Shown here piece after piece: positions 27,876 through 36,435 of a stretch of DNA of 64,000 nucleotides. The translations under genes were made by a program, and so were the position numbers. This DNA comes from Henriciella sp. (GTDB taxonomy: Bacteria > Pseudomonadota > Alphaproteobacteria > Caulobacterales > Hyphomonadaceae). Under the pieces are notes generated by a model. It made no database searches and had not been told where the DNA came from. It was given only the letters and a program-made list of their open reading frames with translations. Location: contig JASJAO010000007.1 in assembly GCA_030066975.1 (NCBI GenBank), positions 186,001-250,000 on the forward strand, read 5' to 3'. Within the stretch, counting starts at the first letter, position 1. Each line of letters begins with the position of its first letter.

Positions 27876-29978
27876 ATGCTACAACGCAAGGCAACACAAA
27901 AACCGGTGTTGTGGCCCATGTTGATGAGTGCCTTATTAGGCCTTGTGCTGACCGCCAGCTGCCAACAGCAGCGGTCGCAGGAGCAAGTGCAAGTTGCTGA
28001 GGCGGCTCCTCTTATTCCACGAGCGTTATTGTTTGGACAGGGCACAAAGAGTGATCCACGCATTAGCCCCGATGGACAGAGGATTGCCTACCTCGCCCCG
28101 CTTGATGGTGTTCAGAATGTCTGGGTCGCGCCTTCGGATGATCTGTCCCAAGCCCGTGCTGTCACGCGCGAAACGCGCCGCCCAGTCTTTGGTTATCCAA
28201 GCTATTATTGGTCGATGGATTCCAAACGCATCCTTTATGTTCATGATGAAGGCGGCACAGAGGACTATCACCTTATCGGCGTGGATGTCGAAACCGGCGA
28301 GAAGCGAAATTATACACCTTTTGAGAGTGTGCGTGTCCGCCTACTGAAGCTCAGCCCGCGCCACCCCACGAAAGTCCTGCTCTCGCACAATCAGCGCGAT
28401 CCGCAGTGGGCCGATATCTACCTGCTTGATCTCGAAACTGGCACCATGGAGATGCGGTATCAGAATACGGGCCTGAACCGCCCGGTCGCAGACGCGGACT
28501 TGATGGTGCGCTTTGCCAAACGGACCGAGGCCGGTAATGCCAGAACGCTTATGGTGATCGATGAGCATGGCGACGCTCAGCCGATCCTGGAATTTGCCCC
28601 GGCCGACTCCTTTACCGCCACAGTCGAAGCTATCCCGCCTGGTGGTGAGGATTTCTACATGCTCTCCAGCCTGAACCGGGATAAGGCGGCCCTGATCCGA
28701 TATGATGCCCAAACCGGTGATCAGCTTGAGGTCCTGTTCGAACATCCAAAGGCGGATATTGGCGAACCGCTGATCAACCCGATGACCGAAGAGGTCGAGG
28801 CGGTCCCGGTCAATTATATCCGCCCGGAATGGACCGCCTTCACCGCCGAGACGGCTGCCGATATTGCCGCGATTGAGCAAGCCACAGAGGGCGTCTGGTC
28901 CGTCCTCTCGCGCTCGCTCGACGGCACCCGCTGGACCCTGCGGGTCGATGCGATCACCGCGCCACCGGCCTTCTATCTGTACACCCGAGAGACGGGAGCA
29001 CTCACGCCCCTCTTCAGCCAGATTCCAGAGCTGGTCGGCGCTGAACTCGCCCCGATGACCGGCCACGAGATTGTCTCTCGCGATGGCCTAACCTTGGTCA
29101 GCTACCTCACGCTACCGCCCGGTATCGAAACCACAGCTGATGGGAAGACGGCCTCGCCGCTGCCATTGGTCCTGCTGGTTCATGGCGGGCCGTGGGGACG
29201 CGATGAGCTTGGCTTCAATGTCCTACATCAATGGCTCGCAAATCGCGGCTACGCCGCCCTCTCTGTCAACTACCGCGCCAGTCTCGGCTTTGGCAAAGCC
29301 TTTGTCTCTGCCGGGGATTTTGAGTTTGGCGGCAAACAGCTCAATGATCTGATTGATGGCGTAAACTGGGCTATTGATCAGGGCGTCGCCGACCCGGACC
29401 GTATCGGAATTATGGGGACCTCTTTTGGCGGATATAACACGCTTCTGGGTATGACGTTCACGCCGGATGTCTTTGCCTGCGGTGTCAACATTGTCGGCCT
29501 GTCAGAGCTCATCGCCTTTTACGACAAAATGCCAGCCTACTGGACCGACATCCGCGCCGAATATGTCGGTCGGATGGGCGATCCCGACACAGCAGAAGGG
29601 CGCACACAGCTCTTGAAAGGCTCGCCCATGCGGCTCGTCGATCAAGCCAAGGCGCCGCTGCTCGTCGGCCATGGTGAAAATGACCCGCGGGTCGACATCT
29701 CCCAGTCCGAAATGATCGTGGAGGCCTGGCAGCAGCAGGGCCTGCCGGTGACGTTTGTGACTTATTCCGATGAAGGCCACGGCTTTCGCCGTAAACCCAA
29801 TCAGGTCTCCTTCCACGCGGTCGCCGAAGCCTTCTTTGCCGACTGCCTGGGCGGTCGCGCCGAACCGTTTGGCAGCGACCTTAAGGGAGAAACCACAATG
29901 ACCGTCCGCGCTGGCGCCGATCATATTCCCGGCCTCCCGCAAGCGCTTGCTGAACGGGCTAGCCCTGGCCCTCAATAA
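27876..29978 (+). CDS. Lipoprotein S9 peptidase (acylaminoacyl-peptidase-like)
   Basis: Second S9-family peptidase, 700 residues, 19 bases after the first. The N-terminal signal ends in a lipobox-like LTASC (Cys about 28). A propeller domain (SPDGQRIAYLAP near 65) is followed by the hydrolase domain with GTSFGGY near residue 514 and a DEGHGF His motif near 635. The best guess is an aminoacyl- or acylaminoacyl-peptidase acting on oligopeptides in the periplasm. The last gene of the operon; its stop overlaps the convergent serine hydrolase gene by 7 bases. Confidence 0.9.
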   Translation: MLQRKATQKPVLWPMLMSALLGLVLTASCQQQRSQEQVQVAEAAPLIPRALLFGQGTKSDPRISPDGQRIAYLAPLDGVQNVWVAPSDDLSQARAVTRETRRPVFGYPSYYWSMDSKRILYVHDEGGTEDYHLIGVDVETGEKRNYTPFESVRVRLLKLSPRHPTKVLLSHNQRDPQWADIYLLDLETGTMEMRYQNTGLNRPVADADLMVRFAKRTEAGNARTLMVIDEHGDAQPILEFAPADSFTATVEAIPPGGEDFYMLSSLNRDKAALIRYDAQTGDQLEVLFEHPKADIGEPLINPMTEEVEAVPVNYIRPEWTAFTAETAADIAAIEQATEGVWSVLSRSLDGTRWTLRVDAITAPPAFYLYTRETGALTPLFSQIPELVGAELAPMTGHEIVSRDGLTLVSYLTLPPGIETTADGKTASPLPLVLLVHGGPWGRDELGFNVLHQWLANRGYAALSVNYRASLGFGKAFVSAGDFEFGGKQLNDLIDGVNWAIDQGVADPDRIGIMGTSFGGYNTLLGMTFTPDVFACGVNIVGLSELIAFYDKMPAYWTDIRAEYVGRMGDPDTAEGRTQLLKGSPMRLVDQAKAPLLVGHGENDPRVDISQSEMIVEAWQQQGLPVTFVTYSDEGHGFRRKPNQVSFHAVAEAFFADCLGGRAEPFGSDLKGETTMTVRAGADHIPGLPQALAERASPGPQ

Positions 29979-31933
29979 GTCAGGCTCAGGGACAGGAAGT
30001 TCCAGGTCAGCATGATCGATGCGACTGACAGACCGGCCAAACCAAACAGGCCCAATGCGCCTGCCGAAACCAAGCCAAGGCGCCCGGCGGACAATTGCCG
30101 CGCATAGGAGACGACAAACAGAACAAGGGCGATCAGTCCGGCAACCAATAGAAGCTGCGCCAGTCTGAACATGCCATCGCGCGCGGGCGTCATGGAATAG
30201 ATATCGCTCTGGATGCCCAGGAATTGAGTGGCCAGCACACCAATCCCGGCCAAAATACAAGCTGACATCGCGCCCGCCATCAACCACGGGCCGGTGGCCG
30301 CGCTGCCTGTGAGAGCCGTGAGCACCAAGGCAACAAGTCCGGCAATCAAAGCAACGCCAAGCAGACCGAAGGTGATCAAAGCTTGAGGCATGACCACGCC
30401 AGGGCGCTCGAGCAGGGGCATCGGGGTCATCCCGGAATTGGTGTGGGACACTTTGCCAGACGAGTCAGTGAAGAATGTTACATTGCCCCAATCAGGATTT
30501 TCGCGGTTCTGATAGGTCAGCGGCCCCACACGCTTGTGCTCCGAGCGACCAATACGAATGCCGCCACCATCCGGCAGGGCTTCAATGCTTGTGGACGCTC
30601 TCAACAGCTTGCTGAGTTTCAGAACTCCATGTCCCGAATAGCGCGATCCTGCATATTCGCCAGCCACCCGGGCGTCTTCGGCCGCATCCGGCACCTCGGG
30701 CAGCGCCGGAATTTTCGGGAATCCGACGAGCGCATCAAACCGGCGGCTGAGCTCGGCTGTAATTGGAAAATGTTCGGTGTTCTGGGACATGACGATCGAA
30801 TAATCGGCGTCCAGATAGATTTTGGCGAGGCTGTGGAACAACACCGTGTCACCGCCATGGGTCAAGCCAAATCGGCCCGGTACTTCGTCCGTAACATACC
30901 AGGCCAGACCATACCCGGCCTTCGCGGCCTGCTGATACGGGTTCACGTCGTGGATCCGTGAGATTTCTGCGAAACTCTCTTCAGACAGCAAACGCACGCC
31001 TTGATACTCACCGCGATTGCGCATCATCGCCATGAATTTGGCATAGTCGGTCAGGGTCGAGGTCAGGGCGCCGGCAGGCGCCGTGCCGACAAATTCGAAC
31101 GGGCCGCGCTCGCCATTCTGGTAATATCCGATCGGCTCAGGGAAGCCGGACAGTGACTCCGGTTCGACCGGCTGCGCCATCGTTGCTGAATGCATGCCGA
31201 GCGGTTCGAAGATGTTTTCAGCGACATATTGCTCGAAAGGCATCTCCGCCGCGACTTCGACGATGTAACCTGCCAGTGTGATGCCATAGTTTGAGTATCC
31301 TGCAATCGTTCCCGGCTCGAAAATCAGATCCGGTACATTCTCGCGAACATACTCAGCGGTAGACAAATAATAGGTCTCGTCACGCAGGAAGATATATTTA
31401 TAGGCATCCGAATACCCAGCTGTATGGCTGAGTAGATGGCGCAGTGTGATTTTGGCGTCCATGTTCGGAGAGGCATCAAAGTCGAGATACTCATTCACGT
31501 CGCGGTCAAGATCGAGTTTTCCCGCCTCGACCAATTGCATCACGGCTGCCGCGGTCACCGTCTTTGAGATTGAACCGAGGCGAAACCGCGTTCGCTCAGG
31601 ATCAACGGCGATCCCAGCTTCCTTGTCTTCAAACCCGGCGCCGTAGGCTGCAAGCACCTGATCACCCTTGAGAATGACGGCGCCAGCGCCGACGAGATCG
31701 CGCTCTGCAACCAGTTCATCGAGCGTGGACTGCAGGAAGTCCTGCGCCTCAGCCGCGCTTAGGCCGGTCTCCTCGATCGGCTCGACAACGCTATCTGACC
31801 CGACGCCTTCCTCTATTGTGGTCACCTCGTCGGCAGGTGTTTCCTGAGCTGTCGCGGGTAGTCGCCAACCGAGAAGGAGCGTTGTCAATATTACTATTGC
31901 GACGGTTGCCCTTACAAAACCGATCGAAGTCAT
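29972..31933 (-). CDS. Membrane-anchored S12 serine hydrolase (class C beta-lactamase fold)
   Basis: Periplasmic serine hydrolase of 653 residues. ATG 31933 has GGGAGG upstream and a signal peptide follows. The beta-lactamase-like domain (about 45-400) has SISK (about residue 120) and YSNY (about 205) as SxxK and YxN motifs. A linker domain leads to about four hydrophobic helices at the C-terminus, which should anchor it in the inner membrane. Relatives include D-aminopeptidases, DD-peptidases, esterases and MlrB. It is a close paralogue of the protein at 43220-45190. A variant motif 1 site lies 43 bases upstream of the start. Confidence 0.87.
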   Translation of the reverse strand: MTSIGFVRATVAIVILTTLLLGWRLPATAQETPADEVTTIEEGVGSDSVVEPIEETGLSAAEAQDFLQSTLDELVAERDLVGAGAVILKGDQVLAAYGAGFEDKEAGIAVDPERTRFRLGSISKTVTAAAVMQLVEAGKLDLDRDVNEYLDFDASPNMDAKITLRHLLSHTAGYSDAYKYIFLRDETYYLSTAEYVRENVPDLIFEPGTIAGYSNYGITLAGYIVEVAAEMPFEQYVAENIFEPLGMHSATMAQPVEPESLSGFPEPIGYYQNGERGPFEFVGTAPAGALTSTLTDYAKFMAMMRNRGEYQGVRLLSEESFAEISRIHDVNPYQQAAKAGYGLAWYVTDEVPGRFGLTHGGDTVLFHSLAKIYLDADYSIVMSQNTEHFPITAELSRRFDALVGFPKIPALPEVPDAAEDARVAGEYAGSRYSGHGVLKLSKLLRASTSIEALPDGGGIRIGRSEHKRVGPLTYQNRENPDWGNVTFFTDSSGKVSHTNSGMTPMPLLERPGVVMPQALITFGLLGVALIAGLVALVLTALTGSAATGPWLMAGAMSACILAGIGVLATQFLGIQSDIYSMTPARDGMFRLAQLLLVAGLIALVLFVVSYARQLSAGRLGLVSAGALGLFGLAGLSVASIMLTWNFLSLSLTY

Positions 31934-31975
31934 ATCATCCTCCCGTAATCCCACTATCTTTATTCTAGTGGTCGT

Positions 31976-31989
31976 TGTCCCATGGGAAC
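31976..31989. promoter_or_regulatory. Motif 1 operator, variant, upstream of serine hydrolase
   Basis: TGTCCCATGGGAAC keeps the CC-NATN-GG core and most of the arms. It sits 43 bases upstream of the 31933 start, in the gap after the alanine racemase gene, giving this gene its own likely promoter. Confidence 0.5.
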
Positions 31990-32009
31990 ATCGCGTTCGA
32001 TGCTCAGCA

Positions 32010-33260
32010 CTATGCCACTTCCATTGAAATCAATGGATCCGCCATACCATAACCAATCCACGGATTGTTCAAATCCTCGGCCGTGTAGCCAGGCTGCCGC
32101 CCGCAAATCAGTGCGACATCACCTTGCTCAGCGATTTTTTCTTCACCGAGAACAGCAATCGTGTAGAGGCGCCCACCTGACAGGATCACTTCACAATCCT
32201 TGCCGTTGATTTTCAGGGTACGGTCGCGGCGCGTGCCGCCTGGAACACCATGCAGGGTGGTCGCAATCCAGGTGTCCTTCTCCATTTTGATTTTGCGCCC
32301 ATAGCCGAAATATTCCCCGGCCCGGATCATCGAGACCTGCGCGAGCCGCACCTTCATCTCGAACACTTGATCGACGTCCACGACTCCGCTCGCGCGTGCG
32401 TCCTGCGTCGGGTACATGCCATAGGATAGAACGCCGGTGCGTACCGCCTCAAAATGCGCCTGCGGATACTGAAAGTACGACCGCGACGAGGCCATGTGGC
32501 GGGTGCCGAGCGGCACACCTGCGGCGGTCATCGCGTCGGTTACCGCATTAAACCGCTCGATCTGCTGGAGCTCAGGCCCCCAGGGTTCGGCCTGAGGTTC
32601 GCTGCCCGGCGGCACGATGAAGTAACTGGCCGTGCCGTGCACTTCGATCTTGCCCGTACGGTATAACGCTGTCGCCCACTCGGCTGCGTCCCAGTGCGGG
32701 CGCCCCTGGCGGTTGATGCCAGTGTCGACTTCGAAGTGGACCTTTAGCTTGCCGCCAACCCGAGCGGCCAGGCGCTCGACCCGCGCCGGTGTATCATTCG
32801 CGGTCATCGCCAGATGTACGCCCATCCTGGCCAGAGTGACACTGTCATCGTCACTTGCGGGCGCCATCAGGAAGATCGGTTTTTTTACGCCCGTCGATGC
32901 GATGGCCAGCGCCTCAAACGGGCGCACCACCATATAGCCCCACACCTCGTCCATATCATCGACGATTGGAGGCACCGTGCGTTCACCACAGCCATAGGCA
33001 TTGGCCTTGGCGACGATCATAACTTTCGCGCCGCCCGCCGCTTCCGACATTTTGCGCAGATTAGAGCGGATGATTGAGCGGCTGACTTCAACCCATGGCG
33101 TCATCGTGTTCTGTGTGTCGAGTATCCCGTCACTGACACCGCGGACACCGGATATTGCGGGCGTCTTTAAGGAAGTGGTCGTCTGCGAGGCCGCACAGCT
33201 GGCCAGCGGCGCGGTGCCGACGAGCAGCGCCATTGATTTGATCAGATCGCGGCGATCCAT
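32010..33260 (-). CDS. Tat-exported lipoprotein alanine racemase
   Basis: PLP alanine racemase of 416 residues with an unusual export signal. The N-terminus MDRRDLIKS looks like a Tat motif and is followed by a short hydrophobic core and lipobox LASC (Cys 22). The PLP lysine lies in VAKANAYG (Lys 85) and the opposite catalytic Tyr in EYFGYGRKI (about residue 280). Known periplasmic racemases, such as the broad-spectrum racemases, interconvert several D- and L-amino acids. A periplasmic role matches the secreted peptidases around it. It is 18 bases downstream of the DUF819 gene. The residues for broad specificity cannot be judged by eye. Confidence 0.85.
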   Translation of the reverse strand: MDRRDLIKSMALLVGTAPLASCAASQTTTSLKTPAISGVRGVSDGILDTQNTMTPWVEVSRSIIRSNLRKMSEAAGGAKVMIVAKANAYGCGERTVPPIVDDMDEVWGYMVVRPFEALAIASTGVKKPIFLMAPASDDDSVTLARMGVHLAMTANDTPARVERLAARVGGKLKVHFEVDTGINRQGRPHWDAAEWATALYRTGKIEVHGTASYFIVPPGSEPQAEPWGPELQQIERFNAVTDAMTAAGVPLGTRHMASSRSYFQYPQAHFEAVRTGVLSYGMYPTQDARASGVVDVDQVFEMKVRLAQVSMIRAGEYFGYGRKIKMEKDTWIATTLHGVPGGTRRDRTLKINGKDCEVILSGGRLYTIAVLGEEKIAEQGDVALICGRQPGYTAEDLNNPWIGYGMADPLISMEVA

Positions 33261-33278
33261 TGTGTTCTCCCTGAATGT

Positions 33279-34424
33279 CTAAACCATCGATCCGATAATC
33301 GCTGACAAGGTTACCCCCAGATACGTTCCGGTCGCATAGCCGAGCAGACCGGCAGCGACCCCCGGGATACGCAAGTCCTTGCGCCCCAGCGCATCGGCAA
33401 CAGCCAGCGCTGTTGGCGGGCCACCAATATTCGCCTGCGACGCCACCATGACCAGCGCTGCATCCCCTCCACTCACGCGTTTGCCGAGTGTGAAGATCGC
33501 CAGATAGTGGACCAGCATCACGATGGCGACAAGAACGATGGCCGCGAACGCAATATCCAATTGGCCCATAATGGCTGGGTAGGACACATCTGTGCCAATC
33601 GCCGCGATGAACAAATACAGCGCAACAATCGCAATTGGCTCAAGCTTCAGACCCAGTCGACCAAGCGGGGTCTGCGCCGCAATCAACGCAATCGTGGTCA
33701 GCCACAACACTGGATGAATCTGCGGGATCAGGTCATTCAGCACTTGAGCCAGGATAATCGCTGCGGTGGCGGCCACCCCGGCAATAGCCAGATCGAGGGG
33801 TGTCGCCGAGACGGTATCGGGAACATCTTCATGCGTCGGTGCGTGCAGCGCGTCAGGATTCTTCCACCAGCGCGCAAGGAAAGGCGCGATTAGAATACTG
33901 AACGCAATCGCGGTCGAGCCCATCAGATTGTCGACACCCACAGCGACAGCGAACAGGCCATCGTCGCGGGAGATGTCCTTGATCGCCGCGACAGAGTTAA
34001 AATTCACGCTGCCGCCCGTATAAGTCGCGCCATACATTCCCGCCAGAGTTGGATAATCCTCACCCAACGTGCTTGAGATATAGGGAACAAGCAGCGTCAG
34101 CATGACGCCGATGGCAACGGCAACTGTGCCGATCACAAACATCATTCCCATCGCTGGTCCTGCACGTCGGAACACTGACATATCAACCTGCAACATCAGC
34201 AGGAATATCGCCGCCATCAGGCCCGGGCCAAAAACAAAGTCATAAACCGCAGAGGTGCCGCCTTTCGGCATTAACCCGATATTGACGAAAATAGCGGTCA
34301 GGATCAGCGCCACAACGGGCGGGCTCAGCCAGGCGGCCGCCTTGTACCGAGTCAACCAGAAGGAAAACGCCAAAACGCCAAGCAGGCCAAGGGCCGCCCA
34401 TAGGTCAACACTAATGTCCAACAT
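33279..34424 (-). CDS. DUF819-family integral membrane protein
   Basis: Polytopic inner-membrane protein of 381 residues with about ten hydrophobic segments. The family features FVFGPGLMAAIFLLMLQVD (about 65-83), GATYTGGSVNF (about 130-140) and ASQANIGGPPTALA near the end match DUF819 (YjcL-like), which has an inverted-repeat transporter look with a conserved GG-x-NF motif. Function is not established. It lies between a serine hydrolase and the periplasmic alanine racemase in one operon, so transport of an amino acid or small peptide is plausible. Confidence 0.85.
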   Translation of the reverse strand: MLDISVDLWAALGLLGVLAFSFWLTRYKAAAWLSPPVVALILTAIFVNIGLMPKGGTSAVYDFVFGPGLMAAIFLLMLQVDMSVFRRAGPAMGMMFVIGTVAVAIGVMLTLLVPYISSTLGEDYPTLAGMYGATYTGGSVNFNSVAAIKDISRDDGLFAVAVGVDNLMGSTAIAFSILIAPFLARWWKNPDALHAPTHEDVPDTVSATPLDLAIAGVAATAAIILAQVLNDLIPQIHPVLWLTTIALIAAQTPLGRLGLKLEPIAIVALYLFIAAIGTDVSYPAIMGQLDIAFAAIVLVAIVMLVHYLAIFTLGKRVSGGDAALVMVASQANIGGPPTALAVADALGRKDLRIPGVAAGLLGYATGTYLGVTLSAIIGSMV

Positions 34425-34436
34425 GCCCTAAGCCCC

Positions 34437-36332
34437 TTAAACCAGATAAATTGCTTTCAATACGAAGAAGAACCCGATCGCTGCGATGCCGACCAGAATG
34501 CGATGGCTTGCCGCAAGCTTGGACAAGGAACTGTCCGCGCCAGCCACCAGCCGCGCGCCACCTGCGTATAATGCGGCCAGACCGCCAGCCAGCGTCAACC
34601 AGCCGCCCGTCGCGGCGATATCAAAGCGCCAAGTTTCACCTCGAAACAGTTCATAGCTCAAATCCCGGCCCTGCAGGGCCGGCAGGAAATTCGTAACGAA
34701 CACGACCGCAACTGCCAATCCAGCCAGCACGGCTCCAAACCGCCAGAGCCCGGTGCCGAAGATCGCAATCAGGCCAGTGACCGCCACCGCAGCAAAGGTC
34801 AGACCAAAAATGGTGATCCAGCGCGGATCGCCTAAGCCGGAGACTCGCTCTGCATAAGACAGGCGGGTTAGGATCTTATCGTCTGCAACCGCCATGAGAT
34901 AAGGCGGGCGACCATCGTCGCGTCTCTCCTGGAACAAGCCAGGCGCAATCTCATCATTTGGCGTGCCATTGATCAGCATCTCGCCATTCTCGCCCTTCTC
35001 AATCGTCCAGATCCGCTCCAGACCCCAGATCGCTTCCGGTGTTTGATGAGCTCTCAGAGAAAACCAATAACGCCCTTCAAACTCGGCTGGGTCAGTCACA
35101 GGCTCAATGGGTGGTTTCGGCACGACAGGCCCAAGCACCTCAATCATCAGTTCGTGCACGGTTTGGCCGGTGTCCCCACCCTTGCCAAAAAACGGCGAGG
35201 TTCCACCAGCGAAGACGACAAAAACACCCAAATCCGCTTCCGGGACGATGAACAGTTGGGACCGGAAACCGGAAATGATCCCGCCATGTTGCCAGGTTTC
35301 ATAGTCGTTCCACTGCTCGTTCAGCAAACCCAATCCGACCTTCGCCAATCCTGAATAATTATTGGCATAGCTATCGCGCTGAATGGCCAGCATTTCCGGT
35401 GTCAGAACGTCGGGACGATGTCCGAGCAGGCCATTCAGATACTTCGCCATATCCCGGGCAGAGGCCTGTATTGACCCTGCAGCAGCAACGAATGGGTCAT
35501 TGACCGTAACGGTCGCACGATACATCGGCACGTCGGGCGTTTCAGGATCATAGACGCCTGCACGCACCAAAGTTGGCCCGCCTGTCGGATCATACTCAAA
35601 CGCCGAGTCCGCCATGCCGAGAGGCCTTAAGACGTGTTCGTGCAGATACTCGTCATAACGCAATCCGCTCAGGTCCTCGGCGACCACACCCACAAGCGGC
35701 GGACCGTAATTGGCGTAGGTCACGAACTTGCCGGGCTCACGCACAATGCCTGGCATTTTCTTGCGGATATAGTCTGGCGTTGCTGGAATGATCTCCTGAT
35801 CCCCGACGGCTGAACCAAAGCCAGGCGAGTCGAGACCAGCACTGTGAGCCGACAGGTCGGCGACCGTAACCTTCGCGCCCCAATCGCCTTCCAACTGATA
35901 GCGCGTCATATAGTCGTTGGCCTTGGCTGTCGGCGAGGGGAGCAGCCCATCCTCGACCAGACGGGCGATCGCCAAACCACTGAATGACTTCGAAACCGAG
36001 GCAATCATGAACTGATGATGCGGCTCGATCGGGATATCCTGCATCGGATCGAATGCGCCATATTGCTCGGCCAGGACCACTTCACCATTTGCGACAATCG
36101 CGACGGAAGCTGCGGTCGCATGGCCCATTTCAATCGGGTCCAGAATATTGCGCTGCAGCCAAGCCTCCAGCCACTCATCACTGACGATGGGCGCTGCGGG
36201 CGCAGGCGCATCAAGCGCTTCACCACTCGCCAAAGGTGATGCTCCGTCAGGTTCGGACTGCGCCAGGGTCGATCCCAAGAAACCCGCCACAAAGACAAGA
36301 AAAGTTGGCAGCATAAGTCGGCGAGTTGACAT
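34437..36332 (-). CDS. Membrane-anchored S12 serine hydrolase (class C beta-lactamase fold)
   Basis: Periplasmic serine hydrolase of 631 residues. Met 36332 gives a signal peptide (MSTRRLMLPTFLVFVAGF) ending before QSEPDG. The frame is open far upstream, but that extension covers two motif 1 operators and the divergent promoter. SVSK (about residue 112) and YANY (about 200) are the active-site motifs. Around three to four helices close the protein. Probable start of a minus-strand operon with DUF819 and alanine racemase (gaps of 12 and 18 bases). A D-peptidase or esterase activity is likely but undefined. Confidence 0.87.
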   Translation of the reverse strand: MSTRRLMLPTFLVFVAGFLGSTLAQSEPDGASPLASGEALDAPAPAAPIVSDEWLEAWLQRNILDPIEMGHATAASVAIVANGEVVLAEQYGAFDPMQDIPIEPHHQFMIASVSKSFSGLAIARLVEDGLLPSPTAKANDYMTRYQLEGDWGAKVTVADLSAHSAGLDSPGFGSAVGDQEIIPATPDYIRKKMPGIVREPGKFVTYANYGPPLVGVVAEDLSGLRYDEYLHEHVLRPLGMADSAFEYDPTGGPTLVRAGVYDPETPDVPMYRATVTVNDPFVAAAGSIQASARDMAKYLNGLLGHRPDVLTPEMLAIQRDSYANNYSGLAKVGLGLLNEQWNDYETWQHGGIISGFRSQLFIVPEADLGVFVVFAGGTSPFFGKGGDTGQTVHELMIEVLGPVVPKPPIEPVTDPAEFEGRYWFSLRAHQTPEAIWGLERIWTIEKGENGEMLINGTPNDEIAPGLFQERRDDGRPPYLMAVADDKILTRLSYAERVSGLGDPRWITIFGLTFAAVAVTGLIAIFGTGLWRFGAVLAGLAVAVVFVTNFLPALQGRDLSYELFRGETWRFDIAATGGWLTLAGGLAALYAGGARLVAGADSSLSKLAASHRILVGIAAIGFFFVLKAIYLV

Positions 36333-36351
36333 GGTGGGGTCCTTGCGCTTT

Positions 36352-36365
36352 TTCCCAATTGGAAA
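36352..36365. promoter_or_regulatory. Motif 1 operator (first of a pair)
   Basis: TTCCCAATTGGAAA, 20 bases upstream of the minus-strand serine hydrolase start, in the divergent gap between two serine hydrolase genes. Confidence 0.6.
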
Positions 36366-36370
36366 CCAAT

Positions 36371-36384
36371 GTGCCAATTGGAAA
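36371..36384. promoter_or_regulatory. Motif 1 operator (second of a pair, 19-bp offset)
   Basis: GTGCCAATTGGAAA with a perfect right half and a degenerate left arm. It starts exactly 19 bases after the first site, the same offset as the pair at 43138/43157. It lies 52 bases upstream of the plus-strand hydrolase start. Confidence 0.6.
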
Positions 36385-36435
36385 GTCTTGTCAAAGCCCT
36401 TCCGACTGCTGAAGCTTGCCACTAGGAGATTTTCC

